Shown piece by piece: positions 34,417 through 46,900 of a stretch of DNA of 64,000 nucleotides. How positions within the stretch are numbered: position 1 is the first letter of the stretch; the number at the start of each line of letters is the position of its first letter. Position numbers and translations under genes: made by a program. A model generated the notes under the pieces. It ran no database searches. It was not told the DNA's origin and was given only the letters and a program-made list of their open reading frames with translations. Source of the DNA: Clitopilus passeckerianus (lineage: Eukaryota; Basidiomycota; Agaricomycetes; Agaricales; Entolomataceae); the NCBI GenBank assembly GCA_944990035.1, contig CALYLX010000023.1, positions 1 to 64,000 on the forward strand. Reading direction: 5' to 3'.

Positions 34417-35813
34417 GTCACCATATGTTCGGGTCCAGGAGGCATTCGCTTGCTTTGCCATGTTTTATTCACGTGTACGAAGCTTAAAAAACACGGAATG
34501 TTTACTTGCTATGGGGAACATTCAATTGGAAGGGTGATCCACCCATGACATTCGATGTAGCTCCAAAATGTTATCATTGATTGGATGCGAAGCTAAGGGC
34601 ATTCTTCGCGCTCCATAGTCAACATTTCTCCGAACACTCCACATTACGGAACCTTTCTCCCTGAATGGATATGTGCTCTGCTTGAAGTTCTAGAGATGGA
34701 ATATACATGCACTATAAAACGAAGTGGGGGTTCGTCCGCTGAGGTTTGGATACCATGCCATATAACCTTTAACCGTTTTCCATCTAAAGTAGTCTGGGTC
34801 TCAAACGGTAAAATGCACCCTGGAGAACCCAAGTGTTGCAAACACCACGTTGCACTAGGGACTTTCCAGCCCTTTTATCGAGATGTCAAAACTGTCTTTG
34901 TTCACTGCCAGGTGGCGTCGTCTGAGCACCAAATCGCCCTTGTACCGACTCTGATGAATTTTGGGCCGGATTCCGGTCAAATTTTGATGTTGCTACGCCA
35001 ACTTGCCTCGTTTTGTGTCAGTTTTTTTTGTTCCTTTTGTGTGCGACTATTCCTTTTTTGTGTGATTTACATCTTTCTCTTGTTCCGCCAACCTGTTGTT
35101 GCCGGGCGGATGGCTCAGGTTGATTGTTCCCAAATTCCTTGTCGAGGGCTATGCTTACCTCTGGGGCCATAATATCTTACCGACGCCGGTGCCGACATTG
35201 GAAAACTTCTGTTCATGGACGTGGAGAAGAATGGAAGTCCTGAATACGCGAAAATAGATGAGCTGTCGGCCTTATACTCGAGCCTTTGTGTGTTTTCAGC
35301 ATCAGCATTAGGCCGTAGAATGCGATCGAGCAGCCTTCGATTGATGAAAACCATGCAGGTCCATCCATAACATGATGTACACATCTGTATCGCCCACCAA
35401 CTGAGGCAAGACTACTCGAGGCTCGAGGTCAAAATATGCAGCCGAAATGGGGTTGAATAGGGTTCAATCTGCCAAATCAATCGACTGAGGGAAGAAAACA
35501 ACGATCTGTACAACTGCCGTCGGCTTCAACGGCCATTTTGGCAGAGATTTGACCTTCATGTGCAAACTTGATGGGGGAAATGCCAAGCCTACAGGATGTC
35601 CCTCGGAAAATTTCTGGCAACATGCCCGGTGGGGTAACGACAACAATCACTTTATATATGGTTTCCGGCCATGTCAACTATCCTCTCATTCCTCCTTCCC
35701 TTCCTCCGCCCTTCTCTTCAATCCAATCGTTTCTTTCTCGGTTATCCAGATATTAGTCTTTCTTTTCAGGCTTGCCCAACGACTACTATCTTTCCTCCAT
35801 CCTGTCATTAACC
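34417..35813. other. Intergenic region upstream of the PL14 gene
   Basis: 1.4 kb. The largest ORF (34696-35172, plus, 158 codons) has a hydrophobic Phe/Cys-rich stretch derived from a T-rich tract and no family similarity. The region just before 35814 is pyrimidine-rich, common in strong fungal promoters, and TATATA occurs at about 35653-35658. Confidence 0.45.
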
Positions 35814-37071
35814 ATGTTCGCGACAAAAGCACTTTTCTTCCTGCTCGCAATTGCGCTTTACGCACAAGCCATGCCACATCACGGACGTGCCTTCCCCAGC
35901 CACCACAGCCGTCCCACACGCCGCGGATGCAAGCCCCATCCTCCCAAAGCTGCAGCTACAGCTGGTCACGATGTCAATGTCAAAGGCAATGCTGATGACG
36001 TGAAGCCTTCCGCTTCACCCTCCCCTTCACCTTCTGGCACCAAGCCCTCCAATGCGGCGCCTACTTCTGACGAGTCAAGCTCATCATCATCATCGTCGAA
36101 GGGAAACTCCATAGGTGGTCTCCTTGGATCCCTCTTCCCCGTCTCTGGTTCCTCCAAGTCCTGGTCCACCTCGACTGCAGCCGAGAAGGCCCTTTCCTTG
36201 TCCGATTCCACCTTCCGCCCCACCAAGGTTCTCAAGGGCTTGTCTCACGACTACGTCTCTGCACCTGATGGCAAGAAGGCTATGAAGGCCCACTACCCCA
36301 AGGGATCGTACAACTTCGGTCACAATCCCATGGGTGGCTTCTCATTCTACGCACCTGGACCTTCAAACATCGACCTGAGCACTGCCAAGGAGGCCACCTT
36401 CGGCTACTCTGTCTACTTCGGCAAGGACTTCGACTTCCAGCTAGGTGGCAAGCTTCCCGGCATTTGTGAGTACCTGAACGTTTTAACGGTATGGATCAAA
36501 TCTAAATCTGTTTTCAACAGACGGTGGTGATGATGACGAAGTCGCTGTTTCTTGCTCTGGCGGACGTCGCGATTTCCGCTGCTTCTCTGCTCGCCTGATG
36601 TGGCGTGAAGATGGCAAGGGAGAGTTCTACACTTACCTCCCGGACTACACAAACTCCAAGTTCTCTGCCAACAAGAAGCTCTGCAGCGTCGCTCCTCAAT
36701 CCGATTGTAATCCCACGTACGGCGCTTCCGTCGGTCGTGGTTCATTCCGCTTTGCTCGTGGCGCCTGGACTACCGTCAGCGAGCGTGTCAAGCTTAACTC
36801 TGCTGGCAAGGCTGACGGCGAGCTTGAACTCTTCGTTAACGGCAAGAGCGTCATCAACGTCAAAGGGCTCATCCTCAGGGATAGCGCTGCTGGAAGAATG
36901 CGTGGACTCCAGATGCAAACTTTCTTCGGAGGTTAGTACCTCCATTTTCTCACTGAACAACGTCAAACTGAGTTCGTCTCGCGTTTAGGTTCTCATCCCG
37001 AGTTTGCAACTCCCAAGGCACAGGATGTCTATTTCTCCGACTTTTCGGTTGCTATTACCGAAACCATCTAG
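35814..37071 (+). CDS. Secreted polysaccharide lyase family 14 (PL14) enzyme
   Basis: An extracellular lyase of the family known for alginate and glucuronan-type uronic acid polymers; it would break 1,4-linked uronides by beta-elimination. Signal peptide MFATKALFFLLAIALYAQAM, then a low-complexity linker rich in Ser/Pro/Lys to about residue 115. The catalytic jelly-roll domain contains KGLSHDYVSAPDGKKAMKAH, YPKGSYNFGHNPMGGFSFY, VYFGKDFDFQLGGKLPGI, YGGDDDEVAVSCSGGRR, SARLMWREDGKGEFYTYLPD, GRGSFRFARGAWTTVSERVK and RMRGLQMQTFFGGSHPEFAT. Three exons. The start at 35814 places the signal peptide first. It is followed on the same strand by a PL8 lyase, which suggests a shared substrate class. Confidence 0.88.
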
Positions 37072-38113
37072 ATGATTGGATTGTTACCGCCTCACATCCC
37101 TGCATTCACAACACATACGCATTCAAGGATCGGAATCAATATCACCAACTAACGTACCGGATCTCATCAAGGTTTCGTCCTTACAACGATTCCTACATGA
37201 ATCCGCCGTCGTACCACTCTTTTCGACCACAATCACTCACGACTACATCGGATCGCTGTATCAATAGTTCTGTCTTTTCTCTTCTCCCTCAGTGCTGGTC
37301 GCCTTGCTTCGTTCGACGTGCTAGGAAGATCAGGTTGAGAACTTACCATTCTCGTCCTCCTCTCTCCGAAGTACCTCTTCAATAGCAACGACACCACAAG
37401 ATTCTAAATCAGTATTTCGTCGCGTCGCTGGAGCTTTGCTAATTATTCGTACGGTCCTCGCAACCTTGCTTGATCACGTTGGAACATGGATCGAGTCTGG
37501 ATGACTCGCTGGTGGTTCCATCTGCAAGGATGGTCTCGTGCGCGGGGTTCTATAGGTAGACTTAGATGGTAGATCCTCTCGAGTTTTCTCTTTTGTTGCT
37601 GTGTAGTTTTACTTACTGGTGGAATATACGAGAAATACCGAAAAGTGTTTGACTGGGTGCTAAGCTAAACCATGCGGTTTTGACAGCAGGTGAGTGTGAA
37701 AATATGTGCAAAGTCCCCGTTATGTCCTCCGCCGACGCAAGTTCAGCCCGTCCCGTTCGTCAACCACCATGTTCTCTGTGATGAACAGTCTTCAAACCCA
37801 CCGCTTCATGACAGGAGCTGCAAACTGAGCGCTTCATCTCCGCCCACGACAGATGCTGCCGCATGGAAATGCAAAACTCTAGGCTCATCAGCCGTCCAGG
37901 GCGCATTGACAGCGCTCGCCCAGGTCAGCCCCCTTTCTCGGCTCGCTGTTTCGCAAAAAATGACGCGGAAATATGCTTCCTAACAGCGACCTGATTCAGG
38001 CAAATTTGGGAATTAGGCTGTCTGTCAGCCAGGTATAAAATTCCCCGCCTTGGCAGTCTAAGATGGTCCCCGCTGTTGCCTCTATTCCCCCGCCTCTCTG
38101 AGCTTTGGCAAAG
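37072..38113. other. Intergenic region between PL14 and PL8 genes
   Basis: About 1 kb; 3' flank of PL14 and promoter of PL8. No further gene was recognised. Confidence 0.45.
38034..38040 (+). promoter_or_regulatory. TATA box of the PL8 gene
   Basis: TATAAAA lies 74-80 nt upstream of the ATG at 38114, consistent with a regulated secreted-enzyme promoter. Confidence 0.5.
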
Positions 38114-41089
38114 ATGCGCACAATGAATATCGCAATTAGCAGACTACTCACACTCTTTTGCTTAACCCACACTCTTTTGTATTTATCCGCTCCTGCCGCT
38201 GCACTAGACGCGACGACTCTTCGCTCCCCACTGTCACATGGCCGTCGGTATGCCCGTTTGAGAAACGGTGCTCGTCATGTGGATCTTGCTGGATCTTCTT
38301 CCAACGTCCTACCCAAGAGAGAACCTTCAGCTCGTCCAGCCATGCAAGCTCATTCGGACAACTCGGCTGAGAATGCCTACGAACATCTCTTAGACGGAAG
38401 GGCCCCTACCAAACCCAAAGCACAGGCCGACAGTCTGACCACAATCAAGACGAGGAGGATTCAATCTATTATCGATAGCTTGAACAATCAGAACAAAACC
38501 ATTGACGCTTGGTAGGCGCATCAGTCAGTACTCGTGCCAACAATCACTGACATATCGACAGGCTTTCTACGCTCTCCCCGGCTGGCAAATGGCCTGATTC
38601 TGAAGTGGATTACACGACTGGCTGCGATGCTCGTCGGGCCAATTGGCCTGCACAGGACCACTGGATTCGTATCAGTATGTCGTGCACTCCTCTGATGTCG
38701 GATGTACCCCTAAACAGTGTGAATTTCAGGCGTTATGGCCGCAGCTTGGCACGGAGGGCTTCCCGGTGCGGGGTCTTGGGCGGGCAATGCCAATCTCAGG
38801 TCGAAGATCGCCGTGGCCATGGATTACTGGTTTAGTCGCGACTTTACTGGGACGGGGTGCCTTGATGGAGGAGGAACTGATGCTTGCCCATGCTCGAATC
38901 CCAACAATTGGCTCTGGTGTGTTATGCTCTGATTTTGTGCTGTGTCTCTGCTAAAACCTTGCCTCTAGGAATACGAACTGGTACTCTAATGTTGGCATTT
39001 TTCTACGCTTACGATCAGCTTGGTTTCTAATTTACCGTTTTCCGATCAGGTTATCCTCATCCCAAAACTTGCCTTGCAAACTGGCGTTCTCTTGGGAGAT
39101 ACGATGACCTCTGGTCAAGTACAACACATGATCACGATGGGGACTCGCTCCTACAACTATCCTGGTCAAACTGGCGCCAATGCTCTTGATGTCTCCAGAA
39201 TCGGCATGGACCAAGCCCTCGTTACTTCTGACACCTCGCTCCTCGCAAGTGCCTACAGTCGATCACACCAAGAGCTTGTGATCCAGAACGCACCCAGGAC
39301 CGATGGGATTAGGGCGGACGGTGCTTTCGGCCAACACGATGGGATGCTCTATAACGGTAATTACGGGAAAGACTAGTAAGTACATTCCTGTTCTACCAAC
39401 CATCGCCCTGTTAACTGTCTGACAGCTCCAATGATATTCTGGGCGCTGAGATCGATGCGGCTGGAACTGAGTACGCAGCCAACGCGGCGGCTCAAGCTGC
39501 CTTCGGAACCCTCTTCGACGGGAACAAGTGGATGATTTACCGCAACTCGATTACCCAGGTGCTGCATTGGGACTTCGTGAGTTTCGCCTGCTAGTGTTCC
39601 CATACTCTCAATAACATGCTTCAAGTCTGCGATTGGTCGCTTCATCACCTTCCCTGCCATCGATGCTCAGTGAGTCATATCTCCCTATCAGTCAAACTCT
39701 ATCGTTAAACCGTCATTTTCAGAGCGTCTGGTAGCATCAACACGAACCTCACCAGTGTCGGTCGACTTGGGCAGCTTTGGGGCTCCCAGTCCTTAACGAA
39801 CTTTGCCAACAGCCTTTCGGGTTCGTCTGGTAACGCAAATGCCGGAAACCTGATCGGCAACAAGATGTTTTTCACTAATGACTACATGGTAAGTCTTGAC
39901 TCCGAATAATTCTACTGAAATACTAAGGCGACAAATAGGTTCAACGAGGCTCCAACTATGTTACAACTATCAAGATGTACTCCACCCGGACACGCCAAAG
40001 CGAATGTACGAACTCGCAGAATGTAGGATTTCACCCTCTACCTTAGCGTCGATTTCCCCTGACTTTTCTTCCCAGCCTCTTGGGTTTCATCTAGGAGATG
40101 GCGTCGTCTACAACTACCTCCGTGGTGACGAGTATGAAGATATCTCTGCTGCCTGGGACTGGAATCTAATTCCAGGCATTACCGTCGACTATAATGCAAC
40201 CCCCCTTACATGCTCCAACAATCACAATCTAGGCGCCGAGGCCTTCGTCGGTGGTGCCTCTGACGGAAAGAGTGGCGCGGCGGCTATGAGATACACGAAC
40301 CCAATCACCGGAGCACTCAAGTGGCAGAAGACCTGGTTCTTCCTCGATAATGATGTTCAATATGTCATGTTATCAGGATTGTCATCCACCGGCGGCGCTC
40401 CCGTTTACTCTGTCCTCGACCAACGCAGGCACAATGGCAATGTCTACATCAACGGTGCCGTCTCGAAGACTCAAGCTGGCAAATCAACCACAGTTGCCAA
40501 ATCCTTGTGGCACGGCAGCGTCGGATATACCTTCTCATCAGCCGGCTCATCTTTGGTTGTCAATGTTGGCACGAAGAGCGGAGCCTGGTCTGCCATTGGC
40601 ACTTCCGAGCAGCCTCCTACCTCCGTCGACCTCTTCGCTGCGTACATCGAGAACAAGGGCGCGGATGCCACATCCCTCGCCTACACTGTTTTCCCTGGGA
40701 TCACGCAGTCCACCTTCACCACCAAGAGCAGCCAGCTCAAGCTGACCACCGTCTCCGCTACCACATCCATCTCGGCGGTCTTCGACAAGACATCCGAAGT
40801 CTTATATGCCACCTTTTGGTCCAGTACTGGAGGCAGCATCACCTTCACCCCAGTCTCCACCACTGCACCAATCACTGTCACCTCTAATCGCAATGCCGTC
40901 GTCATCTATAGGGTCAAGGATAGAAAGGTTATCGTATCTGAGCCTTCCCAAGCACAAACAACCCTTCAAATTCGGTTGGTTCTTGGAGACGGTACAGCCC
41001 CTTGGGCAAGCACCTCTCGCTCCAAGACATTCAATTTCAACCTTCCTACCGGTGGCTTGGCCGGTAGCACCCTTACTCAGGCTGTCTAA
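38114..41089 (+). CDS. Secreted polysaccharide lyase family 8 (PL8) enzyme
   Basis: PL8 enzymes are large extracellular lyases acting on hyaluronan, chondroitin, xanthan or other uronic-acid-containing polymers. Signal peptide: RLLTLFCLTHTLLYLSAPAA. The N-terminal alpha/alpha toroid includes HWIRI-VMAAAWHGGLPGAGSWAG, GGGTDACPCSNPNNWLW-NTNWYSN and TMTSGQVQHMITMG. The catalytic block DGIRADGAFGQHDGMLYNGN has His followed nine residues later by Tyr (NGNYG), the spacing seen between catalytic His and Tyr in PL8 enzymes. The central beta-sandwich follows: PLGFHLGDGVVYNYLRGDEY, GAEAFVGGASDGKSGAAAMR, YSVLDQRRHNGNVYING. The C-terminal beta domain ends GGLAGSTLTQAV. Around ten exons, all in frame. Substrate not determinable from sequence alone. 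Confidence 0.9.
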
Positions 41090-41689
41090 TGATTCAGCTG
41101 ATATACTTTAACGTCAATGCTTCGTCTCCGTCTTGCTTTCGTTCTCGATGTGGTTTTCTTTGTATTCCTGTAATCTAGACAAGATACCCCGGACTTTCGC
41201 TGAATAACAGACACTCTTTTATCACTCCGATTGCCTTCCCTTTTCTCAAGTTGTGTGGCTTATCAATCTTGCCTAGCCTCGCTAGGTGAATTGCAAGTCC
41301 TGGGACTACGATATATGCGTTCTTCGCGGAATCCTAGTCGCCTGTTTGGGTTAGATTGCAACCTCCTGGGATTTGCATCAGGCTCCGGAGTCAACTGAGC
41401 GTTTCATGTCAGAGAACGGACTACTGCTGACCAAGGATGACATCCAGGAGGCGTGTTGCAAAGCTTTGCATGGCTTCCAGCCACGAGGCCCACGACCTTG
41501 AAGGTACTCCTCACCGAAAAGGAAATTTCTTGGTAACGTGATATTTTGATGAGTGCTGGGAGGGTACTCTCCTCCGCCTGCGCCACGGGCATAAATACTG
41601 GGTAGGCCACCCACCCTAAGCTCATTATCATCCCAATTTCCTATCTTTCACTTTAAACTCAGAACAGCTAACTCATTCTACTCTGTGAA
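41090..41689. other. Intergenic region between PL8 and methyltransferase genes
   Basis: No gene was recognised; an AT-rich CATAAATACT element about 100 nt before the methyltransferase ATG might serve as a TATA substitute. Confidence 0.45.
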
Positions 41690-42603
41690 ATGTCTTCCCA
41701 CACTCACACCCACACCCATGCCGACGCATACGCTGAAGCAAACAAGGAATTATTCGATAACTTCGCTCAAACGTACGAAGACCTTGCTCTTGCTCATGAT
41801 CGTGCTCGAGCGTGAGTCTTAACATGTCGTTCCTCCGATATCTCTCTGCTGACCTATACCTATCAGGATTGCCGGTGTTGCTCGTGAGGCGTACCAATTC
41901 GACCCAGAGAGGACTGTAGCTATGGAATTTGCTTGTGGCACTGGTATGCACGTTCTCATCATTAAATCGCGACGTATTGAATCGTATATATCTAGGTCTC
42001 GTCACCAGAGAGCTTGTCCCTTTCACTAAGCGCATTGTTGGCGTAGATATCAGCTCTGGAAGCATCGACAAGTTCAACGAGAATGTGGCGAAGTTTAAGA
42101 TTCCGAGCGACAAGATCCAAGGTCAATGCCTTGAGCTCACTGGAAAAGAAGGGGAACTCGATGGGCAGAAATTCGATGTTATAATTGTAAGCCATTTTCC
42201 TTTTCTTTTGCAACTAGTGGCTCAATACCTTGATTAGTGCTCTCAAGCATACCACCACTTTGGATCCATTGACAATATGACCTGCATGCTGGCATCTTTC
42301 CTCAAACCAGGTGGTGCCCTCCTTGTTGTCGATTTCATGGACCATCACGACACGGCCAAGATCAATGTCGAGGAAATCATTGTCGGCACCGCTGAGGAAG
42401 CGATGAAGATGCCCAAGCACAAGGAGGTCCAACATGCAGTTCCTCACATCCACGGAATTGCAGAGGTAGCCATGCATGGCGCTACCGACAAGGCAGGACT
42501 CGTTGATTTTGAGTACAAGTATGTTTTTACCTCTTTCTCTCCAGACGGTCGGAAACAGCCGCTCTTCATTGTCAAAGCTGTGAAGCCAATGTCAGCGGCT
42601 TAG
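41690..42603 (+). CDS. Class I SAM-dependent methyltransferase, copy 1
   Basis: N-terminus MSSHTHTHTHADAYAEANKE, with a His-Thr dipeptide run. The Rossmann core shows motif I VAMEFACGTG, then RIVGVDISSGSIDKFNENVA (acidic loop Asp binding SAM ribose), KFDVIICSQAYHHFGSIDNM and FLKPGGALLVVDFMDH. It continues VPHIHGIAEVAMHGATDKAG and ends VKAVKPMSAA. Four to five exons, all in frame. A small-molecule methyltransferase is likely; the substrate is unknown. It is tandem with a diverged second copy 280 bp downstream on the same strand. Confidence 0.88.
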
Positions 42604-42885
42604 AGGGATTTTATTTTGACGACCCTATGAATAACCTGACTGGTGTTAAATGTATCGAATTGAGCATTGCTTACTGTTTCTGCTGTAAATAGTTATCGAT
42701 ATCTACTATGAAATACATGCCTACCAGTCTTCAATAGTCGCCAACATCGGTGCATGATAGTGCCATACATATGGGGATAAATCCGAGAATCGAGATGTCA
42801 TCCACGACGATCTCTGAGATTACGACTTTGCTAAAGTTCACCATTGGTGCTGGACTCCTCCCATCGATATCGCCTCTGCTACTTG

Positions 42886-43841
42886 ATGTCCCCCCACGAG
42901 AACCACGAAGCGAACGTGAAAGCCAACAGGGAGTTCTTTGATGGTCTTGCTCACAAGTATGAATCCCCACGCGCCATAGAGCGCGCTCGAAGGTGACTGC
43001 TGAAGCTTGGTCGGCTCACTTCGTTGCTTATGACGATTGCGACCAAGAACTGCTTCGGCCATCAAGAAGGTGTGCATCTTGGATGAGGAGGCTACCACTG
43101 TCATGGACTTTGCTTGTGGAACAGGTGCTTGACCCATAACCGCTCTTGAAGTGTCAGCTTATCGTGAAACAGGCCTGGTCTCCAGGGAGCTGGTAGCAGA
43201 TGTGAAACGGGTCGTTGGAGTCGATGTGAGCCAAGGAATGGTTGACCAGTTCAACGCACGGGTGTTCAACCAAGGTATATCCACGGAAGAGATGCAAGCT
43301 TTTTGCACAGAACTGAAAGGGGTCCCTGGCGAGCTCAGCAATGAGAAGTTTGACCTCATAATGGTGGGTTCGCTTGACGGATACTCAAACGAACTGACGA
43401 CATTAATATGTATTTCAGTGTGCATCTGCCTATCACCACTTTACAGACATCGACGAAACTACGCGGATTCTTGCATATTTCCTGAAGCCAGGGGGTACAC
43501 TCGCCATAATTGATCTGCAAAACCCAGCGGATCCCGAATTTGAAAAACTGGACGAACCCGAAGGCGAGGATAAGGTGTACGATCATCACCATGCGGCGGA
43601 GAACCCGCTACCGGGTGAACACAAACATGGGCATCATCATGTAGACGGGAGTGATACCATAATACCCAGAGATACCGCGCATGTGCACCACCATAATGGG
43701 CTACGTAAAGCCCAAATCCTCCAAGCCCTTGAAAATGCTGGCCTGGGGTCCGTGAAGTTTGACCCCGCATTTTCAGCCTTGCAGTTTCATCACAAGGTCC
43801 AGCTCTTCATAGCTACTGGAAAGAAAGGCGACATAAGGTAA
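42886..43841 (+). CDS. Class I SAM-dependent methyltransferase, copy 2, with His-rich insertion
   Basis: Tandem paralogue of the gene just upstream. MSPHENHEANVKANREFFDG and LAHKYESPRAIERARR align with the first copy. Motif I is VMDFACGTG, followed by LVSRELVADVKRVVGVDVSQ, KFDLIMCASAYHHFTDIDET and FLKPGGTLAIIDLQNP. Where copy 1 has a short acidic link, this copy carries an insertion rich in histidine (DHHHAAE, EHKHGHHHVDG, HVHHHNG) before LRKAQILQALENAGLGSVKF. Five exons; introns near 42962-43015, 43126-43172 and 43363-43418 keep frame. Complete and apparently functional; the His cluster may bind metal. Confidence 0.85.
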
Positions 43842-43955
43842 TCTGGATACATTTTAATTAGAAACTGTCATGATTGTCGAGCGAATGAAGTACCTTGCGG
43901 GAGCCCAGCCCTGATTTAGGCTGTACCAAAATGTCTTCCTAGAAGTCCACAAGGA

Positions 43956-46900
43956 TCATCTAAGCGACAAACGTCCGCCGAATTTCTTTCGAGCAATTGC
44001 ATCCATACCGGCCTTCACCTGCCTAAATGCCTGCCACCATGCGTGCCCTACAGGATCCAATGGTGTTCCCAGAACCGGATCGTCGGGGTCGTAGAATTCG
44101 GAGCCGCCCCACTGCCTCCTTAGAAGGACGACCCACCATTTCATGACAGCAATCGCCCTCTGAACGGTAACGTCAGAGTATGCGCGCCCGTCGACAGCTT
44201 TTGTCAGGTACTTCGAGAAGAACTCGATGTCCTTGGGCTTGGGTGCCCATTTACGGTAGGCAGTCACCCAATTTTCAAGCGTTGTCATAATGTCCCCTGT
44301 TTCGCTGAATGTAAGCTTTTCCTTCTTGGTTTTTCCTTGCTGGTGCAAGGTTGGAGGTACGACGAATTTCGCTTTAGGTGGGGGCGCGCGGTATATGAGA
44401 TGGGGTGGGATTGCCTTTGGTTTCTTCGCCTTCAAGACCTTTCGCTGGGTTGGGGCTTCAGGTATGAAACCCTTCTCCTTGATGATTCGGATCATTGCCA
44501 GCTGTTCATGCTGAACATTAGGCGGTAACGCTTGAAAGACCTCGGGCTCGATGTTCATGCTCTTAAGGGCGGCATCGGAAAGCTTTGATGCTCCAGCTTT
44601 CCCTCCTCTGGACATGAGAAAATCTTTGCGAATGGTGATCATGCTAGTCGGTCGGTTTCGTGGACGCAGCGCGGAGGCAACTTTCTTGTAATTGATCGCC
44701 TTCACTGTGATTTTCTTCGGAAAGATGGAAGCTTTTTTCGTTGGAGATACAGACCCTGATGCTCTTCCCATGTTCCCAGCGACGAAAGGGGATTCAGAAC
44801 GACGTTTGTACTCCATTTCCAGTTCTTGCTTCACGTCGATGGGAAGCGCGTTGTACACCTCCATATCGATCTGGGAGAATGAAGGAAGGTCGAGATCGCC
44901 TACAGCTGGTTTGGTAGGGGATGCGCTTCGGCGCAAGGATTCGATGACTGGATTAACAGCCGGAGCTAGTTTGGTGCCAGGCCGGCTGGAAGTAGCACCT
45001 TGAGGTTGTCCTAGGCGCTGGAACGGTAACATCGCTTGGCCAGCCTGCGGGGCTTGAGCTGATGGACTCTCCAGTTTTTGAATTTGTATGGCGATTCCTC
45101 GAAGCTCCTTGGGGTCGAAGTTGAAAGAACGCAGGAGGCGCCATGCATGCTCCCCGATGAACCGAGCGTCGCTGGTGGCTCTTCCAGCAGGCCCAATGAG
45201 GGCCATCTGCTTATTGAACAGGTGGCAAGCGCCATGTCCCATGAACTAAGACAATTATGATGAGAGTTGAGTTGAGAGGAGAAATACGCTAGCACCGACC
45301 TTGGGAGGTTCGACGGGCGCAGAAGGATCTCGCTTCATGATCTTCAGCGTGATGGAACGACCAACCATCCCGACTTCATCAAGCCTCCTCGCAACCTCTG
45401 TACCCATTTGGTAGATGAATGCTTCAGCTTGTTCATTATTCTCGAACCGGATGCCATACTAAATCCCACTGAGCATCAGTAATCGATCCTATGTAGGGGA
45501 CGAACACGCACGTTAATATCGCAAGAGACCGACTTTCGAGGTTTATCGGATTCAAGCTTCTTATCGTCAATACCTCTGAGGGCATTGTACAGCGTCTCGC
45601 CGGTGTATCTTCCAAGAGCATCACATAGTACGGATTTGCTCTTCTGCCTCAAATCGCCTAGATTGACGGTACCGAGCTTTTCCTGAGCCTTCTGCTTGGC
45701 AGCCCAACCAAATCCATGGAGGTCGGAAATAGTGAGCGGTGCAAGAACTTCTTCGACATGCTCTGGTGTGAGGTGATATGATCCCGCAGGTTTTGCCCGA
45801 CGGGTGGCAACTCGAGCGAGCAGGATGTTGTGTGAGATTCCGATGCTCACTGCGAATCAGGCATCAGTTTGCGTCATTTATAGTCAAGTATCAGAAGTAT
45901 GTACCTTCGCATCCAGTAGCCTTGCGCACTTGTGCACGGATAGTCTCCGCAAGATCCTTGGCGGGATCGATTGAAGGATCCTGTGAACTTCGGTTCCTTG
46001 ATTGTGTGACAACACTGGAGACGTCAATAAGGGCTTCGTCCACAGAAACAGCTTGTAGGTCGTCGGCATGGCTCATCAAAATGGTGTAGAACTGGAGAGA
46101 AAATTTCTTGTATCTTGAAAGAGGATGAAGTAGGATAAGCTTCTCGAGTAGTGTCATTGCAAAACGCTGCGTACTGTTCAAATTCGTAAGGTATCGTGAT
46201 AATCCCTGGGCATAGCTTGCGTGCCTGCTGCAGGCTAGCAAACATATTAGACAGCAATTGGGGGAAAAGTTGCTCTGACATACCTCATGCCGTTCTTGAT
46301 CCCGAATGCCCTAGCTTCGTAACTGCAACTTGCAACGGAACTAGTGCTAGAGGCACCCCCTTGCTCCCCTTGAGAGTGACAAACGGCCACGGGCTTTCCC
46401 TTAAGATGTGGCCTGGTCACCAATCCAGCCGAAACGAAGAACGAGTCAAAGTCGCAGTGCATGATGACGCGATTGTCCACGGCCTTCTCCTTGCCTTTAC
46501 CTTTACCCTTTGTGGGTGACTTCACTGGAAGCTCTGCACTCCTCATACTGGTGCGCTCAACACCGCCAGCGACATCAGAGGAGGTTGACATCTCCGACTC
46601 AATCCTCCCAACGATCTCCCCAATTCCCTGGTTCTCGACACGTTCCTGAGCTTCCTGGACGAGGTTTCGCAATTCTGCTTTCCAGGTTGACAGATGGTGA
46701 AGGCGAGAATTCTTGTAATACCCTTCGATAAAATCAGGGGCAATTGAAGTGTGGGCCTTGCGCCACTCAGCGTTCGCCATGACGCGTTGAGCGTGAGGGT
46801 TGGATTTATCGACCGCATATTCGGGAATCTCTCCCGGAATGTCAGGTTTAATCTGGCGAGGAGAGATCTTTGTGGGTGTTTTGGGATCGGGAGGTGGTAC

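Noticed and set aside
34696..35172. 158-codon plus-strand ORF with a hydrophobic Phe/Cys-rich stretch
   Set aside because: The hydrophobic part comes from a T-rich tract; no signal peptide at its start, no family resemblance and no intron-aware continuation.
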